64,000 bases of DNA from Astrobacterium formosum (GTDB lineage: Bacteria > Pseudomonadota > Alphaproteobacteria > Rhizobiales > Xanthobacteraceae). Position numbers and translations under genes: made by a program. Below, in pieces: positions 60,310 through 64,000 of the stretch. The notes below the pieces were generated by a model. The model was not told the DNA's origin and ran no database searches. It saw only the letters and a program-made list of their open reading frames with translations. The stretch lies in contig JAVDCA010000028.1 of assembly GCA_030848545.1 (NCBI GenBank), positions 1 through 64,000 on the forward strand, given 5' to 3'. The first letter of the stretch is position 1; every line of letters starts with the position of its first letter.

Positions 60310-61860
60310 TTACTTCTCCAGCCAGGCGTTCCAGAAATACGGCCAGGGCGCCGGCACCACGCCTTCGAGCTGCGGCGACTTGGCGGCCAACGCGTTGAAG
60401 TTGCCGACCTTGTAGGCGGGGATTTCGTCGTAGATCAGCTTCTGCATGCCCTCGAACAGCTTGACGCGCTTTTTCAGGTCCGTCTCGGTGTTGAGCGCGC
60501 GAACCGCCTTGGCCTTGGCGTCGGAAACCCACCAGCCGGGCGCGGAATCCGCCATGTAATTGATCAGCGCCGGCTCGGGCAGGAACGGCGAGTGGGTGAT
60601 GTAGATGTCCCACAGGGCCGGATCGGCGCGGCGCTGCACCAGCGTCGCCCACTCGACCACGTCCATCTGCACCTTGAAGCCGGCGGCTTTCAGATATTCC
60701 TGCGCCACCAGCGCCATCTTGTAGTGGAACTCGTATTGGCGGCTCGTGAGGATACGCACCGGCTTCACGCCGTCATATCCGGACTTCTTCAGGAGCGCTT
60801 TGGCGGCCTCGGTGTCGCCCTGCGGCTTATAGGCTTGCGTGCCCACATTGCTCGACCACACATATTCCTTCGGATAGAGCGGCGCCTCGACGGAGAAGAA
60901 CTCCTTCGAGCCGAAGGCTGCCGTGAGCATGTCCTCGGGCGCCAGCGCGGCCTGCACGGCCTTGCGGGCGTCGAGGTTCGCGAGCACGCCGGCCTTGTGG
61001 TTCATGAAGAAAATCGGCCAGCCGAACGGCTTCAAGATCAGCGGCTTGTCCTTGCCGCCTTGGACGCGCGCATAGGACTCGACCGGCAGTGAGTCCACAT
61101 AGGCGAACTGGCCGGCGACGGCCCCTTCGACACGGGTCGAGGCGTCGGGCACGGGCACGAAACGGATCTCGTCGAGATACTGCTTGCGCGCGCCGCCGTA
61201 GCCATCGGGCTCGCCGGCGCGCGACTTGTAGCCGTCGAAGCGCACGAGCTGGATGTATTGGTCGGCCTTGCGCTCCTTGAGCATATAGGGGCCGGTACCG
61301 ATGTTCTTGGTCAGCGTGTCCTGGGCGGCAGCGTCCGCCGGCACAATGATGGCGGCGGCGTTGTTGAAGGCGAGGAACGCGAGGAGCGGCGCATAGGGCT
61401 CCTTCAGGGTGATCTTGACGCCGAGGTCGCCGTCGGCGGCGACGCCGGTGACGAAGCCGGCGACCTGCTTGCCGCGCGAGGCGATCTTGAGCCAGCGATT
61501 GAGCGACGCGACCACGTCCTTGGACGTCATCTTGGCGCCGTCATGGAAAGTGACGCCGTCGCGCAGCTTGATCGTATAGACGAGGCCGTCGGCCGACACC
61601 TGCGGCATCTCGGCGGCGAGCAGCGGCGTCACCGCCCAATTCTTGTCGAAAGTGAACAGCGTCTCGAACATGTGCTGCGAAATGATGCCGACCAGGTCCG
61701 CCGTCGAGGACACGGGATCGAGGGTCGGCGGTTCGCCGATGGTGGCAACATTGATGACGCCGCCTTTTTGTGGCGCTGCGGTCGCAGGCCCCATAATTGC
61801 GGTGGCAGCGGCGGCGGCAGTAAGGACGGAGAGGACAAATCGCAAGCGAGGCTTCGTCAT
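60310..61860 (-). CDS. Family-5 (peptide/nickel type) ABC transporter substrate-binding protein
   Basis: A 516-residue periplasmic protein. Signal peptide at 1-28 (FVLSVLTAAAAATAIMGPAT, cleavage after TAA). The mature protein has the SBP_bac_5 pattern: NVATIGEPPTLDPVSSTADL, YTIKLRDGVTFHDGAKMTSK, NIGTGPYMLKERKADQYIQL and LWDIYITHSPFLPEP. AGGAG lies about 8 nt before the ATG. First gene of the transporter/amidohydrolase operon, just behind a palindromic operator cluster. The ligand is unknown; peptides are only one option. Confidence 0.92.
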   Translation of the reverse strand: MTKPRLRFVLSVLTAAAAATAIMGPATAAPQKGGVINVATIGEPPTLDPVSSTADLVGIISQHMFETLFTFDKNWAVTPLLAAEMPQVSADGLVYTIKLRDGVTFHDGAKMTSKDVVASLNRWLKIASRGKQVAGFVTGVAADGDLGVKITLKEPYAPLLAFLAFNNAAAIIVPADAAAQDTLTKNIGTGPYMLKERKADQYIQLVRFDGYKSRAGEPDGYGGARKQYLDEIRFVPVPDASTRVEGAVAGQFAYVDSLPVESYARVQGGKDKPLILKPFGWPIFFMNHKAGVLANLDARKAVQAALAPEDMLTAAFGSKEFFSVEAPLYPKEYVWSSNVGTQAYKPQGDTEAAKALLKKSGYDGVKPVRILTSRQYEFHYKMALVAQEYLKAAGFKVQMDVVEWATLVQRRADPALWDIYITHSPFLPEPALINYMADSAPGWWVSDAKAKAVRALNTETDLKKRVKLFEGMQKLIYDEIPAYKVGNFNALAAKSPQLEGVVPAPWPYFWNAWLEK

Positions 61861-61886
61861 ACCCGATCTCCTGAGTGGGACGCGCG

Positions 61887-61935
61887 TTCCATAATCCCAA
61901 CATTCCGTTATTATGGAATGTAGTTCATAATTATG
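61887..61935. promoter_or_regulatory. Palindromic operator cluster upstream of the transporter operon
   Basis: TTCCATAAT (61887-61895) and ATTATGGAA (61910-61918) are exact inverted repeats with a 14-bp spacer. ACATTCC/GGAATGT (61900-61906, 61915-61921) nest inside, and CATAATTATG follows (61926-61935). The AT-rich stretch stands out from its GC-rich surroundings. Binding by the IclR-type regulator encoded at the end of the operon is the natural inference. Confidence 0.65.
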
Positions 61936-62034
61936 TACTAGCCTCCGCCGTCGCGTCTTCATTGTCAATAGCAGTCGCGTCCCGGCCGGGTTTTGAACCC
62001 GGCCGGGCCTCGCATCGATCTCGCGCTTGCCCAC

Positions 62035-63687
62035 CTACGCGGCAGCGTCAGCAGATGCGCTCGTCATCAAGGTACGGATATCGCGGTCGGCCTTCTGCAG
62101 CAGCGCAAAGGCCTTGAACTTGGCGTCGTGGAATGCCGCGACGGCGCCGCGTTGCGGCCGGATCGTCGCGCGGATCCGGCACATGGCTTGCGACGCCGTC
62201 CCGATCGAGTCGTACGCACCGGCCGCGACGGCACCCACGATGGCGCCACCCAGAAGCACGGGCTCGCGCGTTTCCGGAAACGCCACATCGAGCCCGGCGG
62301 CGTCGGCGAGAATGCGGCATAGAAGCGGGCTCTGCGCCGCGCCGCCGCTGACCACCACGGTGTCGAGGGCGACACCCTTGGCGCGCTGGGCTTCGACGAT
62401 CTGGCGCGTCCCATAGGAGAGGCCGCACAGGCCCGCCACGTGCAGGCGCACCAGACTCGCGAGATTCGTCTCCAGCTTCAGCCCGTCGATGACGCCGGTG
62501 GCGCTCGGATCGGCATGGGGGGCGCGGTTTCCAAGGAATTCCGGCACCACGTGCAGGTCGCGGGCGAGGAACGCCGCCTTCTCCAGCGACCCCGCCATAT
62601 CGACCGCCTGCTGCTCCAGATAGCCGAGCAGCGACTGCCCCTTGGCCTTGGCGGCAGTCTCCGCTTCGGCAGCGGCGGGATGGAGCGTGACGAGATGATC
62701 GAGCGCCGCCCCGTAGGCGGACTGGCCGCCTTCGAGCAGCCAATAGCGTGGCACCATGGCGCTGTCATAGGGCCCCCATACGCCGTCCACGAAGGCGGCC
62801 TGACGGGTCAGCGTCATGGCGCAGGCCGACGTCCCCATGATCAGTGCGATCTGGGTGGTCGGGTCGAGCCGTTCGTCGTTCTGCCCGCGACCGCCAAGTG
62901 TCCCGACGCCGCCGGAGTGCGCATCGATCAGGGAGGCACCGACGGGCGTTCCGGCCTTCAGCCCGAGGTCGGCGGCCGCGGTTACCGTCAAGCCGTTGGC
63001 GAGCGGCGTCGCGATGTCGACCACCCGCGAACCGATGCGGGCGAAATCGTTGTCCACCAGATCGCCGAGCCCGACAGTGCGGAAATAGTCCGGGTCCCAG
63101 CGCTGCTCATGGGCCAGATAGGTCCATTTGCAAGTCACCGTGCACACCGAGCGTTCATGGGCTCCGGTCGCACGCCACGACAGGAAGTCGGCGAGATCGA
63201 AGAAATGCGCCGCCGCCTTGTAGGTCTCCGGCTTGTTCTCCTTGAGCCAGAGGATCTTCGGCGTTTCCATTTCGGGCGACATGACGCCGCCCACATAGCG
63301 CAACACCGGATGGCCGGTCCCGTTGATGCGGCGGGTCTGTGCGAGCGAGCGATGATCCATCCACACGATGATGTTGCGATCGGGGTCGCCGGAAGGCCCG
63401 ACCGGCAGGGGCCGGCCGGCCGCGTCCAGCACCACCAGGGAGCAGGTGGCATCGAACCCCAGCCCCTTGACGGTGTCGGCGTCGATACCGGCCGATTGAA
63501 CCGCCTCGCGCACCGATTGGACGACAGCCTGCCAGATGTCGTTGGAGGACTGCTCGACGATGCCGCCGTCCTCGTGCCAGATGCGGATCGGCCGCTTGGC
63601 CGATGCGATGAGCACGCCGCGGGCATCGAAGACGCCGGCACGGGCAGAACCGGTGCCGACATCCACGCCGATGAAATGATCACCCAT
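62035..63687 (-). CDS. FGGY-family carbohydrate kinase (D-ribulokinase-like)
   Basis: A 550-residue sugar kinase. N-terminal FGGY domain: FIGVDVGTGSARAGVFDARG, VKGLGFDATCSLVVLD, IIVWMDHRSLAQTRRIN, and ETPKILWLKENKPETYKAAA. C-terminal domain: LIMGTSACAMTL, EFLGNRAPHADPSATG, and VVSGGAAQSPLLCRILAD. The MDHR and ETPKILWLKE motifs match ribulokinase-type members (AraB and FGGY/YDR109C). Paired with a sugar isomerase 32 nt upstream, it likely phosphorylates the ketose that enzyme makes. Confidence 0.9.
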   Translation of the reverse strand: MGDHFIGVDVGTGSARAGVFDARGVLIASAKRPIRIWHEDGGIVEQSSNDIWQAVVQSVREAVQSAGIDADTVKGLGFDATCSLVVLDAAGRPLPVGPSGDPDRNIIVWMDHRSLAQTRRINGTGHPVLRYVGGVMSPEMETPKILWLKENKPETYKAAAHFFDLADFLSWRATGAHERSVCTVTCKWTYLAHEQRWDPDYFRTVGLGDLVDNDFARIGSRVVDIATPLANGLTVTAAADLGLKAGTPVGASLIDAHSGGVGTLGGRGQNDERLDPTTQIALIMGTSACAMTLTRQAAFVDGVWGPYDSAMVPRYWLLEGGQSAYGAALDHLVTLHPAAAEAETAAKAKGQSLLGYLEQQAVDMAGSLEKAAFLARDLHVVPEFLGNRAPHADPSATGVIDGLKLETNLASLVRLHVAGLCGLSYGTRQIVEAQRAKGVALDTVVVSGGAAQSPLLCRILADAAGLDVAFPETREPVLLGGAIVGAVAAGAYDSIGTASQAMCRIRATIRPQRGAVAAFHDAKFKAFALLQKADRDIRTLMTSASADAAA

Positions 63688-63719
63688 GTCTGGTCACTCC
63701 GCTCTGGTCACTTCGTGGC

Positions 63720-64000
63720 TCAGGCGGTCAACGGCCGCCCATCGGCGGCCGAGCCGCACAATGAAACCTCTATGCCCAGTTCGGCGGCGAGCGCCGCCTT
63801 GGCCCGCATGGCACGGTCGGCTGCGTCCGCGTCGGTCGCGTAGACCACCTGGATGTGGTTGGCCTTGTGGCGCGCCATCATCTGGTCGCGGGAGACGCCG
63901 TAGAGAACGCCGTGCATCATCGGCCATTCGTAGTTGGTCAATTTCCAGCGCCGTTCGGTCTCGGCCTCGGGCAGCGCGATCGCCTTGCCGCGGCCGATAT
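63720..64000 (-). CDS. Sugar isomerase of the FucI/AraA-like group (C-terminal part, cut by window edge)
   Basis: Only the last ~93 residues are present; the reading frame runs off the right end of the window. The tail [19 protein letters not shown] and [20 protein letters not shown] resembles the C-terminus of L-fucose-isomerase-family proteins, which convert aldoses to ketoses. An internal ATG at 63941 is not the true start. The coupling with a ribulokinase-like FGGY kinase supports a pentose or deoxyhexose pathway. Confidence 0.75.
   Translation of the reverse strand, partial: IGRGKAIALPEAETERRWKLTNYEWPMMHGVLYGVSRDQMMARHKANHIQVVYATDADAADRAMRAKAALAAELGIEVSLCGSAADGRPLTA

Noticed and set aside
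57333-61092. Long antisense frames opposite the amidohydrolase and transporter genes
   Set aside because: Arg/Asp/Gly/Ala-rich translations typical of the complementary strand of GC-rich genes.

Overview
The window is high-GC DNA, roughly two thirds G+C by eye. Genes are packed into head-to-tail operons with ATGA/GTGA overlaps, and the intergenic gaps carry palindromic repeats of the kind scattered through Hyphomicrobiales genomes (arms such as GTCATTGCGAG, GTCATTCCGGGGC and CCTCCCCCGC). With BtaA/BtaB betaine-lipid genes, an EcfG-type promoter and a DUF1045-containing phn locus, this points to an alphaproteobacterium of the order Hyphomicrobiales (Rhizobiales). Genus is not resolved. It looks like chromosome: I see no phage, transposase, CRISPR, rRNA or tRNA genes.

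Layout. 1-7.2 kb: part of a phenylacetate pathway (paaG-paaI-paaK leftward; a crotonase/3-hydroxyacyl-CoA dehydrogenase fusion and paaZ rightward) around a perfect 22-bp palindromic operator; the paaABCDE monooxygenase and a thiolase are not here. 7.4-9.9 kb: glycogen phosphorylase. 10.1-15.2 kb: cell-wall sugar recycling (murQ, a BadF-type amino-sugar kinase, nagA, a NamZ/DUF1343 exo-muramidase, a DOMON-like protein). 15.4-23.2 kb: a nickel-pincer racemase module (larA-larC-larE-larB), a PrpR-type sigma54 activator and a KdgT-type permease. Both larA and the permease have -24/-12 promoters, so the region reads as one sigma54 regulon. 23.4-28.8 kb: LacI regulator, a perfect operator, and a sugar ABC operon without an ATPase that ends in an unrecognised helical protein. 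29-31.8 kb: four membrane-anchored stress proteins behind an EcfG-like promoter. 31.9-35.1 kb: an Ldh_2-family dehydrogenase, galM and a Crp/Fnr regulator.

35.2-40.2 kb: a membrane-lipid block (GT4 glycosyltransferase, LpxH-like phosphoesterase, YbhN-like membrane protein, BtaA, BtaB). 40.3-52.5 kb: a complete carbon-phosphorus lyase locus, phnCDE with a hexapeptide acyltransferase, a DUF1045 2H phosphoesterase and phnF leftward, and phnGHIJ-GNAT-phnKLMN rightward. A Pho-box-like sequence and a PhnF-type operator lie between the two arms. The lipid and phn blocks both fit phosphate scarcity: replacing phospholipid and scavenging phosphonate.

52.7-64 kb: a leftward catabolic and uptake operon, comprising a sugar isomerase (cut by the window edge), FGGY kinase, oligopeptide-type ABC transporter, cog3964 amidohydrolase, RidA protein, SelA-like PLP enzyme and IclR regulator. 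Together these look like import, deacylation and ammonia-lyase degradation of an unidentified acylated or amino-substituted compound.

Most interesting: the sigma54-controlled lar/permease module, whose LarA has every cofactor ligand but an unknown substrate; a phnJ whose C-terminus is encoded by an intergenic-type palindromic repeat; and the SelA-like/amidohydrolase/RidA operon.
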